From the NCBI GenBank assembly GCA_021779695.1, contig JAJYAE010000029.1, positions 1 through 23,178 on the forward strand: DNA of 23,178 nt. Reading direction: 5' to 3'. Position 1 is the stretch's first letter, and the number at the start of each line of letters is the position of its first letter. The position numbers were made by a program, and so were the translations under genes. This document shows positions 7,840-14,962 of this stretch, piece by piece. Origin of the DNA: Acidobacteriota bacterium (GTDB lineage: Bacteria; Acidobacteriota; Terriglobia; Terriglobales; Acidobacteriaceae). The notes beneath the pieces are model-generated. The model ran no database searches. It was not told the DNA's origin and saw nothing but the letters and a program-made list of their open reading frames with translations.

Positions 7840-8652
7840 ATGCGAGACGCATCGCCGCAAGGCATCTACAAAGTGCAAGCCCTCGACAGGGCATTTGCTG
7901 TGCTGGACCTTCTTGGCGAGAGCGACACGCCGCTGGGCCTGGCGCAGGTCGCTTCATCGCTGCAATTGCATAAGAGCACTGCCCATCGTTTTCTGATGGT
8001 TCTGGAGCGTCACCACATGGTGGAGCGAACCAGCAGTGGCAAGTTTCGCCTTGGGCTCCGCCTCTTTGACTTCGGCAACCGTGCCATTGAGCAATACGAC
8101 CTGCGCGAGCGCGCGCAGCCCCACCTTCGCCGTCTTGTTACAGAGACTGAGGAGACGGCGCATCTGTGCATTCTCGAGCAGGCGCGCGTCATCTACATCG
8201 ACAAGATCGAGCCGGCCCGCTCCGTGCGCATGATCACGCGCATCGGCTCCAGCAATCCAGTTCATTGCACTTCAGTGGGTAAGGCGATGCTCGCATTCCT
8301 GCCTGAAGATCGCATTGAAGATGTCATTCGCCGCACGCGCTTTGAGCGATTCACCCATCGCACCATTGCCAATGCAGAAGCCCTGCGCGCTGAGATTGAA
8401 AAGACGCGCCGTCGCGGCTATGCCGTCGATGACGAGGAGTTGGAAGAAGGTTTGCGCTGTATCGCAGTGCCTCTGCTTGATGCGCAGCGGCAGCCCGTTG
8501 CGGCCGTCAGCGTCTCTGGTCCCTCCTTCCGCGTCACCGCGCAAAAGCTGCCCTCCATCGCCAATCATCTGCTCCACTGCGTGCGCGGCATTGCGCACGA
8601 CATGGGTTACACCTCGTCCAGTCGCGGCAGTCGCGCAGCCTGGACGGCCTGA
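7840..8652 (+). CDS. IclR-family transcriptional regulator
   Basis: 270-residue regulator with an N-terminal winged helix-turn-helix (GIYKVQALDRAFAVLDLL ... LHKSTAHRFLMVLERHHMVER, then the wing SGKFRLGLRLFDFG) and a C-terminal effector-binding domain. The latter contains the family's TSVGKAMLAFLPE segment and a late YAVDDEELEEGLRCIAVPLLD block. Length and domain order match IclR regulators, which usually control catabolic operons in response to small acids or sugars. The frame stays open upstream to ATG 7693. I chose ATG 7840 because it gives the normal family length and has GGGGGA upstream, and because the extra 49 residues have no family character and would swallow a likely operator. No catabolic operon is adjacent, so the target and ligand are unknown. 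It may act on the upstream exporter, on itself or elsewhere. Confidence 0.9.
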   Translation: MRDASPQGIYKVQALDRAFAVLDLLGESDTPLGLAQVASSLQLHKSTAHRFLMVLERHHMVERTSSGKFRLGLRLFDFGNRAIEQYDLRERAQPHLRRLVTETEETAHLCILEQARVIYIDKIEPARSVRMITRIGSSNPVHCTSVGKAMLAFLPEDRIEDVIRRTRFERFTHRTIANAEALRAEIEKTRRRGYAVDDEELEEGLRCIAVPLLDAQRQPVAAVSVSGPSFRVTAQKLPSIANHLLHCVRGIAHDMGYTSSSRGSRAAWTA

Positions 8653-8660
8653 GGATTGAG

Positions 8661-8697
8661 CGTGCCGATCGGCCTGCTCACAAGCTGCATCGGCACG
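8661..8697 (+). terminator. hairpin after the IclR-family gene
   Basis: CGTGCCGAT (8661-8669) and ATCGGCACG (8689-8697) form a perfect 9-bp stem with a 19-nt loop, starting 8 nt after the stop codon. No T-run follows, so it is at best an atypical intrinsic terminator or a 3' end stabiliser. Confidence 0.4.
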
Positions 8698-8873
8698 GTC
8701 CCATAACGTCGAGCTTTCTGATACACTCATTCTTGTTGCGAAAGTAACATGCACCGCGCCCGCCAGGGCTCGGATGCAGCCGGAAGCAAGCCGCTGGCGG
8801 AGTGAAACAGGAGAGGCAACTTCAGCTCTCCGAAACCTTCCCCGGGCGCACCTTTCGGGTTCCAGGTCTACCT

Positions 8874-8951
8874 GGGGACGTAGCTCAGTTTGGTTAGAGC
8901 GCTGCCCTGTCACGGCAGAGGTCGCGGGTTCGAGCCCCGTCGTCCCCGCCA
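8874..8951 (+). tRNA. tRNA-Asp (anticodon GTC)
   Basis: A complete cloverleaf can be folded by hand. The acceptor stem GGGGACG pairs with CGTCCCC (8941-8947). The D-arm is GCTC...GAGC. The anticodon stem CTGCC/GGCAG encloses the loop CTGTCAC, with anticodon GTC at 8909-8911. The variable loop is AGGTC and the T-arm is GCGGG-TTCGAGC-CCCGT. The discriminator base is G8948 and the CCA end (8949-8951) is encoded. It decodes GAC and GAU. It stands alone between the IclR gene and a gene-poor stretch. An extended -10-like TGATACACT at 8719-8727 could drive it, but no -35 is evident. Bases 8915-8933 recur downstream at 8992-9010. Confidence 0.97.
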
Positions 8952-8971
8952 TAAATCCAAGTGGTTTATGG
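8949..8971 (+). terminator. hairpin directly at the tRNA-Asp CCA end
   Basis: CCATAAA (8949-8955) pairs with TTTATGG (8965-8971). Beyond a one-base bulge (T8956), CC/GG closes an AAGT loop. The stem includes the CCA bases of the tRNA gene. It may stop transcription or mark the 3' processing site, but there is no T-run after it. Confidence 0.35.
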
Positions 8972-8991
8972 CCGATAACTCCCCCCAAAAA

Positions 8992-9010
8992 GCAGAGGTC
9001 GCGGGTTTGA
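8992..9010 (+). repeat. duplicated 3'-half fragment of tRNA-Asp
   Basis: The 19 nt here match tRNA-Asp bases 8915-8933 at 18 positions (one C-to-T change in the T-loop). The two copies lie 77 bp apart in the same direction. The flanks do not match and the fragment cannot fold into a tRNA. It covers the 3' strand of the anticodon stem, the variable loop and the start of the T-arm, where tRNA-targeting integrases often recombine. It could be a leftover attachment site or a local duplication. Confidence 0.55.
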
Positions 9011-9337
9011 CTTGGGTGCAGAAAGCACTCTGCCTTCGAAATTAGGGATGCAATGCATCCTTCATTCCACCCAATTCTGGAACCAACATCCTGACAGACT
9101 TGCTCTGTGCGGCTCGCTTGTGCGAGGTGACAGCTTGCGTGTCCATCTCCAGCGTGATCTCGTTTCGCGAGCAAGGTAACAGGGCGTCGTCGCAGGCGTC
9201 GATGGCCGGAAACGCATCTTTGATCAGGCCACTGCTGGCGTTGGCGCAAGGCCAGCCAGGATGATTTTGCAAATCTGTCGAGCCTGCAAATTCCGCATCG
9301 CATCAACCTCGAATGCAATTCCGATGAATGCCTCGGC
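9011..9337. other. gene-poor stretch between tRNA-Asp and gpsA
   Basis: Together with the tRNA 3' flank this makes 386 bp without a gene I can support. A small hairpin (GCAGA 9018-9022 with TCTGC 9029-9033) lies at its left end. On the minus strand a frame of about 85 codons is open between stops (reaching 9042), but its only upstream start is a TTG without a Shine-Dalgarno, and the peptide resembles nothing I know. This may be eroded sequence left from an old insertion at the tRNA. Confidence 0.4.
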
Positions 9338-10345
9338 TTAGTGCTCGCCTTTGCCGGGGCGCAGCATCAAATCGCGAATTGCCTCGCGCGGATCCTTGCC
9401 TTCATCCAGAATGAGCTTCATTTGCTCGGTGATGGGCATCTCAATGCCATGCAGGCGCGCAAGCCCCAGCGCAGCGCGCGTCGTTCGCACGCCCTCCGCC
9501 ACCTTGCCGCCCAGGCTTTCCAGAATCTCTGGCAGCTTGCGGCCCTGTCCCAGGGCCTGGCCCACCGTGCGATTTCGCGAGAGGGATCCCGTGCAGGTAA
9601 GCACCAGGTCGCCTACGCCTGACAGGCCCGCGAGCGTTTCGCGCCGACCACCACAGGCCACCGCAAGCCGTGTAATCTCGGCAATCCCGCGCGTGATGAG
9701 CCCGGCGGCAGAGTTGTACCCCAGTCCCATTCCCGCAGCAACTCCCGCTGCGATGGCGATGACGTTCTTGAGCGCACCGCCCAGCTCGACGCCGATCACA
9801 TCGGTCGTGGTGTAGAGACGCAATGACTCGGAGGAAAAATCCTTTTGGACGCGCTCCGCAATGGCCTGATCGGAAAACGCGATCACCACCGCCGTCGGCT
9901 GGCCCTGCGCCACTTCCACCGCAAAGGTGGGGCCGCTGAAGGCCCCAATCGGCAGCACAAGACCCGCGGGCTCCAGCACTGCTGAGATCACCTGTGTCAT
10001 ACGGAAGTGCGTCCCGTCCTCGACCCCCTTGGTTGCGCTCACAATAATTTGCCCTGCGCGCAGATGCGGCGTCAGCCTGGCGATCGTAGCCCGTAGAAAC
10101 TCCGACGGAATCACCGAAACCAGAATCTCCGCTGAGCGAATCGCCTCCGGCTCTGACGTGCTCCGAATTCCCATGGGTATGGAGAAGCCTGGAAGAAACC
10201 GAATGTTTTCTCCTGCCACGCGAATTTCGTGCGCTTCTTCCTCACTATGCGACCACAGCGTAACTTCGTTTCCACCGTGGCGATGTAAGGAAAGTGCAAT
10301 GGCGGTTCCCCACGCCCCTGATCCAAGAACTGCGATGCGGCTCAT
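9338..10345 (-). CDS. gpsA: glycerol-3-phosphate dehydrogenase [NAD(P)+]
   Basis: 335-residue cytosolic enzyme that reduces dihydroxyacetone phosphate to sn-glycerol 3-phosphate, the backbone for phospholipids. The N-terminal Rossmann fold begins MSRIAVLGSGAWGTAIAL (GxGxxG at 8-13). Conserved blocks follow: SVIPSEFLR, SATKGVEDGT (K106), FSGPTFAVEVA, and the C-terminal helical domain VELGGALKNVIAIAAG with the expected catalytic Lys193, then GLSGVGDLVLTCTG and SRNRTVG. The length is normal for GpsA. The start ATG (10345-10343) overlaps the plsY stop by 4 nt (ATGA), so translation is coupled. The pairing is logical because PlsY consumes the product of GpsA. The frame ends with TAA at 9338-9340. 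No T-rich terminator is visible after it. Confidence 0.97.
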   Translation of the reverse strand: MSRIAVLGSGAWGTAIALSLHRHGGNEVTLWSHSEEEAHEIRVAGENIRFLPGFSIPMGIRSTSEPEAIRSAEILVSVIPSEFLRATIARLTPHLRAGQIIVSATKGVEDGTHFRMTQVISAVLEPAGLVLPIGAFSGPTFAVEVAQGQPTAVVIAFSDQAIAERVQKDFSSESLRLYTTTDVIGVELGGALKNVIAIAAGVAAGMGLGYNSAAGLITRGIAEITRLAVACGGRRETLAGLSGVGDLVLTCTGSLSRNRTVGQALGQGRKLPEILESLGGKVAEGVRTTRAALGLARLHGIEMPITEQMKLILDEGKDPREAIRDLMLRPGKGEH

Positions 10346-10986
10346 GCTGGCTTCCCCTCGTGCGCGCGTGATCCAAACTTGCTTTCACTTCCGTTCAGTA
10401 GTCTGCGAATGTTCTGATGATGTTTCAGAATGATGAGCAGCGCCACGACGAATTGCACGGTTACAAAGAATTTGGGCCGGTCTCCATGCACCAGCAGCCA
10501 TGCAAAGGGAGGAAAGCTTGCCGCGCCAAGAATGGAGGCCAGTGAAACATACCGGCTGAGGTAAAGCACGATGAAGAACACACTGATGGCCGCAAGAGCA
10601 GCCAGCGGCGCGGCAACAAGAAAGACACCAAATCCGGTCGCGACGCCCTTGCCGCCGCGAAATCGCAACCATAGCGGAAACATATGACCCACCACGGCAC
10701 AGAGCGCCGCCAGTGCTTCCACGTTGCGCAGCGGAGAACCGCCCATGAGAAGCGGCCCGGCCAAAGCCCCAAGCCAGACTGCCGCGCACCCCTTTAGCAT
10801 ATCCAGGAGAAATGTTGCCGCTCCAAGCCCTTTCCCTCCGGACCGCAGAACATTCGTTGCGCCGATGTTTCCGCTACCGACCGTGCGTATATCCTCCTTG
10901 CGCACAAAGCGTACGAGAAGATAGCCGGTCGGAATGGACCCAAGAAGATAGGAAGCCCCGATGATGAGAAGACTTGCACCGGACAT
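10342..10986 (-). CDS. plsY: acyl-phosphate:glycerol-3-phosphate acyltransferase
   Basis: Integral membrane enzyme that transfers an acyl group from acyl phosphate to glycerol 3-phosphate, giving lysophosphatidic acid. The PlsY motifs are all present: GSIPTGYLL near the N-terminus, GSGNIGATNVLR (motif 1), FRGGKGVATGFG (motif 2) and GAASFPPFAW (motif 3). About five membrane helices are expected, as in the family. I chose ATG 10986 (214 residues). It aligns with the usual PlsY N-terminus, whereas the longer frame needs a TTG at 11025 and adds 13 residues of no family character. There is no Shine-Dalgarno before 10986. Instead an extended -10-like element ends 10 nt upstream, which would leave a 5' leader of only a few bases. 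The gene is first in the plsY-gpsA operon. Confidence 0.96.
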   Translation of the reverse strand: MSGASLLIIGASYLLGSIPTGYLLVRFVRKEDIRTVGSGNIGATNVLRSGGKGLGAATFLLDMLKGCAAVWLGALAGPLLMGGSPLRNVEALAALCAVVGHMFPLWLRFRGGKGVATGFGVFLVAAPLAALAAISVFFIVLYLSRYVSLASILGAASFPPFAWLLVHGDRPKFFVTVQFVVALLIILKHHQNIRRLLNGSESKFGSRAHEGKPA

Positions 10987-10996
10987 GACGAGTGAG

Positions 10997-11025
10997 AGTG
11001 TAGCAGGTGCAGCCTTCGGAACCAA
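10997..11025 (-). promoter_or_regulatory. candidate plsY-gpsA promoter with very short leader
   Basis: On the minus strand TTGGTT (11025-11020), a 17-nt spacer and TACACT (11002-10997) preceded by TGC form an extended -10 promoter. The -10 ends 10 nt before ATG 10986, predicting a leader of roughly 3-4 nt. The -35 matches at only three of six positions. Confidence 0.4.
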
Positions 11026-11097
11026 TCTTCATACCGCCTTCATCGGGCCTGGCTAGAAGCCCGAGACACTCCCGGCGCACGGCGATGCCGCGAGGTG

Positions 11098-11103
11098 TAT
11101 ACT
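11098..11103 (+). promoter_or_regulatory. -10-like element before the GYD-domain gene
   Basis: TATACT matches the -10 consensus at five of six positions and lies 56 nt before ATG 11160. No good -35 is seen 16-18 nt upstream. A hairpin (TCGGGC 11043-11048 with GCCCGA 11059-11064) lies in the same divergent gap between this gene and plsY. Confidence 0.3.
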
Positions 11104-11159
11104 TCGGTTCTCCCCCCGGGCCGGATTCCACAGCGACAATTCAAACGAGGTTTCAAACC

Positions 11160-11492
11160 ATGCCGAGTTATCTTGTGCAGGCTTCTTACAGAACCGAAGC
11201 CCTGCGGCTGCTCATCAAAAAGCCAGAAGACCGAACCGACGTACTACGCAAGGCGGTGGAAAAACTCGGCGGAAAGCTGGTCGGTCTCTGGTTGTCTTTC
11301 GGCGATCAGGATGTCGTAGCGATTATCGAGATGCCAAACAATGTCAGTGCTGCGGGTCTCGCGCTTGCCATAGGCGCAGGCGGTGCGCTCAAATTCACCA
11401 AGACCACGCCGCTGCTTACGATTGACGAAGGTCTCGCCGCACTCAAGAAGGCGGCCACCTCGGGCTACAGTGCCATCACCAGCAGGCGCTGA
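11160..11492 (+). CDS. GYD-domain protein
   Basis: 110-residue cytosolic protein resembling the GYD family, small alpha/beta (ferredoxin-like) proteins of unknown function. It begins MPSYLVQASYRTEALRLLI and continues DRTDVLRKAVEKLGGKLVGLWLSFGDQDVVAIIEMPNN, which fits the family pattern of a strand, a helix and a GYD-type strand. Here the name-giving GYD is replaced by GDQD. The C-terminus (KTTPLLTIDEGLAALKKA) matches the typical end of the domain. The frame extends upstream to 11007, but ATG 11160 gives the family length and has GAGG about 10 nt upstream. The gene is divergent from plsY and convergent with the next gene. The role is unknown. Confidence 0.8.
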   Translation: MPSYLVQASYRTEALRLLIKKPEDRTDVLRKAVEKLGGKLVGLWLSFGDQDVVAIIEMPNNVSAAGLALAIGAGGALKFTKTTPLLTIDEGLAALKKAATSGYSAITSRR

Positions 11493-11538
11493 CCCCGCAG
11501 TCCGGAATCCGCAGCTTCGCGTTCCCGTGCATAAGGAG

Positions 11539-12249
11539 TTAGTCCACCATCACATCGCCGGGAAGAATTGGACGCGTGCGGTACAGCTTGCCGCGATACG
11601 ATAACCAGCCCATAAAGGCCAGCACGGCAACATACACCGCGAGCTTGATGACGTCGTCTTCATGACCGCGCGGCAGCGCTTTCCACAGGATCAGCAACAC
11701 AGACTGTGCCGCCGTCACGGCCCACACCGTTCCGTAAAAGTAGCGGCGCTCCACACCTTCGCCCTTCGTGCGCGGTCCTACGCGGGGCAGCTTGCCGAAG
11801 GCCCCCAGGGTCAGGATCGTAATGCAGATTGGGAGATAGGCATAGTGGTAAAGCTGCTTCATCACCCACGTGCCGGTCGCGACCGCAATCAGCAGACCCG
11901 CCAGGTTTAACAAGGCAAAGTTCACCGCGGCATTCCAGGCAAATGTATAGCAAACACGCCGATAGAGCGGATTCGGCTTGTCCTCATCAAACCGCAGGAT
12001 GTAGGGTTTGTGTTCCACCCCAGGCAGTTGTGCCCACAATCCGGCGATGCCCGTGCCAATCAGCACCACGGCCAGCCATGCCGAGTTGGCGCGGCTGAAC
12101 CCATGCGCGAAAAGTGAAAAAGTGAGCGGTCCCGGCGCCAGAAAAAAGACCCAGATCCAGATGGGCCAGTGAGCCATTCGGTAATAACTCTTATTGCGCG
12201 CGCGAATCTTTCGTTCGCTGGCATATTCCACTTTCCCTGCGTAAGCCAT
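11539..12249 (-). CDS. six-helix integral membrane protein of unknown function
   Basis: 236 residues with a charged N-terminus (KVEYASERKIRARNKSYYR) and about six hydrophobic segments (near 27-45, 56-74, 100-125, 130-155, 170-190 and 203-220). Short charged loops such as HKPYILRFDEDKPNPLYRR and RVGPRTKGEGVERR lie between them. I recognise no catalytic motif or named family. It is the only gene on its strand here, facing away from leuS and towards the GYD gene, with 46 bp between their stops and no clear terminator. ATG 12249 has no Shine-Dalgarno. A TTGACT -35-like box and a weak -10 lie just upstream, which again suggests a nearly leaderless mRNA. Confidence 0.75.
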   Translation of the reverse strand: MAYAGKVEYASERKIRARNKSYYRMAHWPIWIWVFFLAPGPLTFSLFAHGFSRANSAWLAVVLIGTGIAGLWAQLPGVEHKPYILRFDEDKPNPLYRRVCYTFAWNAAVNFALLNLAGLLIAVATGTWVMKQLYHYAYLPICITILTLGAFGKLPRVGPRTKGEGVERRYFYGTVWAVTAAQSVLLILWKALPRGHEDDVIKLAVYVAVLAFMGWLSYRGKLYRTRPILPGDVMVD

Positions 12250-12256
12250 TGGCCAG

Positions 12257-12286
12257 AGTGTTGCAAACCCACCGTGGGCGAGTCAA
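12257..12286 (-). promoter_or_regulatory. candidate leaderless promoter of the six-helix membrane protein
   Basis: On the minus strand TTGACT (12286-12281, five of six consensus bases), an 18-nt spacer and AACACT (12262-12257, three of six) precede ATG 12249 by 7 nt. The -35 is good and the -10 is weak. The spacing from -10 to the start codon predicts transcription beginning at the ATG. Confidence 0.3.
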
Positions 12287-12376
12287 TTGGCATCTCGCAA
12301 CTCCCGTGTCTTGTGGCCTGCCTTTGCAATCGGTCCGGGCAGGGAAGCAGTCCATTGCGCGTCCCGTCTCACTGGA

Positions 12377-12439
12377 TGCAATGCGGGGGCAAGCCTGCTG
12401 GAATGGAGACTGCAACGAGTTCCAGTTGCGGCGATTGCA
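12377..12439 (+). promoter_or_regulatory. structured leader region upstream of leuS
   Basis: Several complementary segments are nested here. TGCAAT (12377-12382) pairs with ATTGCA (12434-12439). CTGGAA (12398-12403) pairs with TTCCAG (12420-12425). A 7-bp stem with one G-U pair (12410-12416 with 12425-12431) encloses an 8-nt loop. The last two share G12425, so they compete. No T-box consensus is present. Regulation by alternative folding is possible, but the stems are short. Confidence 0.25.
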
Positions 12440-12451
12440 CCCATTTACACT

Positions 12452-12458
12452 GGAGAAG
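12452..12458 (+). promoter_or_regulatory. leuS: Shine-Dalgarno that sets the leuS start
   Basis: GGAGAAG immediately precedes ATG 12460. It decides between this start and the longer open frame reaching 12169, whose first 97 residues do not resemble leucyl-tRNA synthetase. Confidence 0.7.
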
Positions 12459-12459
12459 T

Positions 12460-14961
12460 ATGGCGGAAGAAAAAGAATTACGGTACGAGCCCGCGGTTCT
12501 CGAAAGCAAATGGCAGGATCGCTGGGCCGCAGACCCAGCTTTGTATGCGGCTGAGCCCGCGCAGTGCGGCAAGCCCAAGTATTACGTCCTTGAGATGCTG
12601 CCTTATCCCAGCGGCCAGCTGCACATGGGGCATGTGCGCAACTACTCTATCGGCGATGCGTTGGCGCGGCACATGTGGATGCGCGGCTTCAACGTTCTGC
12701 ACCCCATGGGCTGGGATGCGTTCGGGCTGCCCGCCGAGAATGCCGCGCTCAAGAACAATACGCCTCCCCGCCAGTGGACGCTGGCCAATATCGCCGCCAT
12801 GAAGCGGCAAATGCAGCGCCTCGGCCTTGGATATGACTGGGCCACGGAGGTCACCACCTGCCTCCCGGAGTACTACCGTTGGAACCAATGGTTCTTTCTG
12901 CGCATGTACGAGAAGGGGCTCGCCTATCGCAAGAAGAGCAAGGTCAACTGGTGCCCGGACTGCGCCACCGTCCTGGCTAATGAACAGGTCATCGACGGAC
13001 GTTGCTGGCGCCATGAAGACACTCTGGTGGAGCAGCGCGAGCTCGTGCAGTGGTTCTTTCGCATTACCGCCTACGCCGACGAACTGCTTGAGGGGCTCGA
13101 CAAGCTCGAAGGCTGGCCGGAGAAGGTGCGCACCATGCAGCGCAACTGGATCGGCCGCAGCGAAGGCACCGAAGTCGATTTTGCTCTGGAAGGCGGCGAC
13201 GAGAAGATTCGCGTTTTCACCACGCGCGTAGACACCATCTTTGGCGCCACCAGCGTTCAACTCGCCCCCGAGCATCCCCTCGTTACCCGTCTTGCCGCAG
13301 CGGATCCGGCCCTCAAGGCGCAGGTCGATCACCTCATCGACGAGCAGACACGCGCACGGGAAGCCGGTGATGTGGGAGCCATCGAAAAGCACGGCGTGGA
13401 CACGGGACGCTTTGCGCTGAATCCCTACAGCGGTGAGCGCGTGCCCATTTGGGTGGCTAACTACATCCTCATGGACTACGGCACCGGCGCCATCATGAGC
13501 GTGCCCGCCCATGACGAACGAGACTTTGAATTTGCCAACAAGTATGGGATCGAAATTCGTCGCGTCATCGCTCCGGAAGACTCCGCACAGGAAGAACCGG
13601 CTCTGCCATTCACCTCTGAGACCGGTATCCTCATCGACTCCGGTTCGTACAACGGCCTGACTTGTGAACAGGCCCAGAAGCAATTGCAGCAAGTGGCCGC
13701 GCGCAATGAATTCGGCAAGGCGACGGTGACATACCGTCTGAAAGACTGGGGCGTCAGCCGCCAGCGCTATTGGGGCACGCCCATCCCCATGATTCATTGC
13801 GAGCTCGACGGGCTCGTTCCCGTGCCCGATGACCAGCTCCCCGTCCTGTTGCCTGACCAGGTTGAAATTACGCAGCAGGGCGGCTCACCCCTCAGTCGGG
13901 TTCCGGCTTTCGTCAACGTCACTTGCCCCAAATGCGGCGGACCGGCGCGTCGTGAAACCGACACCATGGACACTTTCGTCGATTCAAGCTGGTACTTCTA
14001 CCGCTACGCCGACGCAAAGAATTCCGACGCTCCCTTCAATCCAAATGCGGCCGGCTACTGGTTTCCCATCGACCAGTACATCGGCGGCGTCGAGCACGCC
14101 ATTTTGCACCTGATCTACTCGCGCTTCTGGACCAAGGTCATGCGCGATCTGGGCCTCGTCCGGAACGACGAGCCGGCCGCGCGCCTGTTTACGCAGGGCA
14201 TGGTCATCAAAGACGGCGCCAAGATGTCGAAATCCAAGGGCAACGTCGTCTCCCCTGACGACATGGTGGCCCGCTATGGCGCAGATGCCACGCGCATGTA
14301 TGCCCTCTTTGCCGCACCGCCCGATCGCGATCTGGACTGGCAGGAAGATGGCGTTGCCGGCGTGAGCCGCTTTCTGGGACGTGTCTTCCGCCTGGTCATG
14401 CGCTATGCGCCGCAGGCACGCAGCGGCCGCACAGCGCAGCCAGTCGCCCCGGCCGGAGTCTCGCTCAAGCTTCTGCGCAAGCTGCATCAAACCACTGCCA
14501 AGATCGCGCTGGACTTTGCCGGCCGCTGGCACTTCAACACCTGTGTCGCTGCCATCATGGAGCTCGTCAATGACATGCAGGCTGCAGATGCGCAGCTCTC
14601 CGCAGGCGAAGTTCCAGCCTCCACAATGAATGGTCTGCTGCGTACGCTCGTGCTGCTGCTGGCTCCCTTCGCACCATTCCTGGCGGCAGAGCTATGGGAG
14701 GAACTGGGTGAGACAGGCGCAGTCTTGCGTGCCACCTGGCCCCAGAGCGATCCCCGGCTTGCCCGTGAGGACGAGCTCGAGATTCCAGTGCAGGTCAACG
14801 GCAAGCTTGTCACCATAATCCGGATCGCCGTCGATGCGGATCGCGCTGCCATGGAAGCGGCTGCATTGCGCGATGAAAAGCTCCAGACAAAGATTGCGGG
14901 CAAGTTGGTTGCCAAAATCATCGTTGTGCCGGGTAAGACCGTGAATGTGGTGGTGAAGTAG
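12460..14961 (+). CDS. leuS: leucyl-tRNA synthetase
   Basis: 833-residue class I aminoacyl-tRNA synthetase that charges tRNA-Leu in the cytoplasm. From ATG 12460 the protein starts MAEEKELRYEPAVLESKWQDRW, the normal LeuRS N-terminus. The HIGH signature is HMGH at residues 55-58 within PYPSGQLHMGHVRNYSIGD, and KMSKS is at 588-592 in GAKMSKSKGN. Between them lies the CP1 editing domain (VFTTRVDTIFGATSVQLAPEHP ... MSVPAHDERDFEFA) and a zinc-type segment CPKCGGPARRETDTMDTFVDSSWYF. The C-terminal anticodon-binding and tail region ends VQVNGKLVTIIRIAVDAD. All parts are intact and the length is typical. The TAG stop is followed after one base by the ATG of a membrane-protein gene, so the two are co-transcribed. 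Confidence 0.98.
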   Translation: MAEEKELRYEPAVLESKWQDRWAADPALYAAEPAQCGKPKYYVLEMLPYPSGQLHMGHVRNYSIGDALARHMWMRGFNVLHPMGWDAFGLPAENAALKNNTPPRQWTLANIAAMKRQMQRLGLGYDWATEVTTCLPEYYRWNQWFFLRMYEKGLAYRKKSKVNWCPDCATVLANEQVIDGRCWRHEDTLVEQRELVQWFFRITAYADELLEGLDKLEGWPEKVRTMQRNWIGRSEGTEVDFALEGGDEKIRVFTTRVDTIFGATSVQLAPEHPLVTRLAAADPALKAQVDHLIDEQTRAREAGDVGAIEKHGVDTGRFALNPYSGERVPIWVANYILMDYGTGAIMSVPAHDERDFEFANKYGIEIRRVIAPEDSAQEEPALPFTSETGILIDSGSYNGLTCEQAQKQLQQVAARNEFGKATVTYRLKDWGVSRQRYWGTPIPMIHCELDGLVPVPDDQLPVLLPDQVEITQQGGSPLSRVPAFVNVTCPKCGGPARRETDTMDTFVDSSWYFYRYADAKNSDAPFNPNAAGYWFPIDQYIGGVEHAILHLIYSRFWTKVMRDLGLVRNDEPAARLFTQGMVIKDGAKMSKSKGNVVSPDDMVARYGADATRMYALFAAPPDRDLDWQEDGVAGVSRFLGRVFRLVMRYAPQARSGRTAQPVAPAGVSLKLLRKLHQTTAKIALDFAGRWHFNTCVAAIMELVNDMQAADAQLSAGEVPASTMNGLLRTLVLLLAPFAPFLAAELWEELGETGAVLRATWPQSDPRLAREDELEIPVQVNGKLVTIIRIAVDADRAAMEAAALRDEKLQTKIAGKLVAKIIVVPGKTVNVVVK

Positions 14962-14962
14962 G

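Noticed and set aside
8951..9025. second, tandem tRNA gene after tRNA-Asp
   Set aside because: Only 19 nt match. There is no matching acceptor, D or anticodon arm, and the T-arm cannot close.
9042..9272. 76-codon minus-strand frame after gpsA
   Set aside because: It starts only at a TTG without a Shine-Dalgarno, and its sequence matches no family I know. It is kept only as possible eroded sequence.
8272..9318. 348-codon minus-strand open frame
   Set aside because: It runs antisense through the IclR gene and straight through the tRNA-Asp gene. The translated sequence is Arg- and Cys-rich with no family character.
12169..12459. 97-residue N-terminal extension of leuS
   Set aside because: The extension does not resemble LeuRS, while ATG 12460 has GGAGAAG upstream and the usual N-terminus.
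12250..12459. T-box riboswitch upstream of leuS
   Set aside because: The conserved T-box sequence and a following terminator with a T-run are absent.
12478..13797. 439-codon minus-strand open frame
   Set aside because: It is entirely antisense to leuS, which has complete family motifs. Long antisense frames are expected in GC-rich coding DNA.
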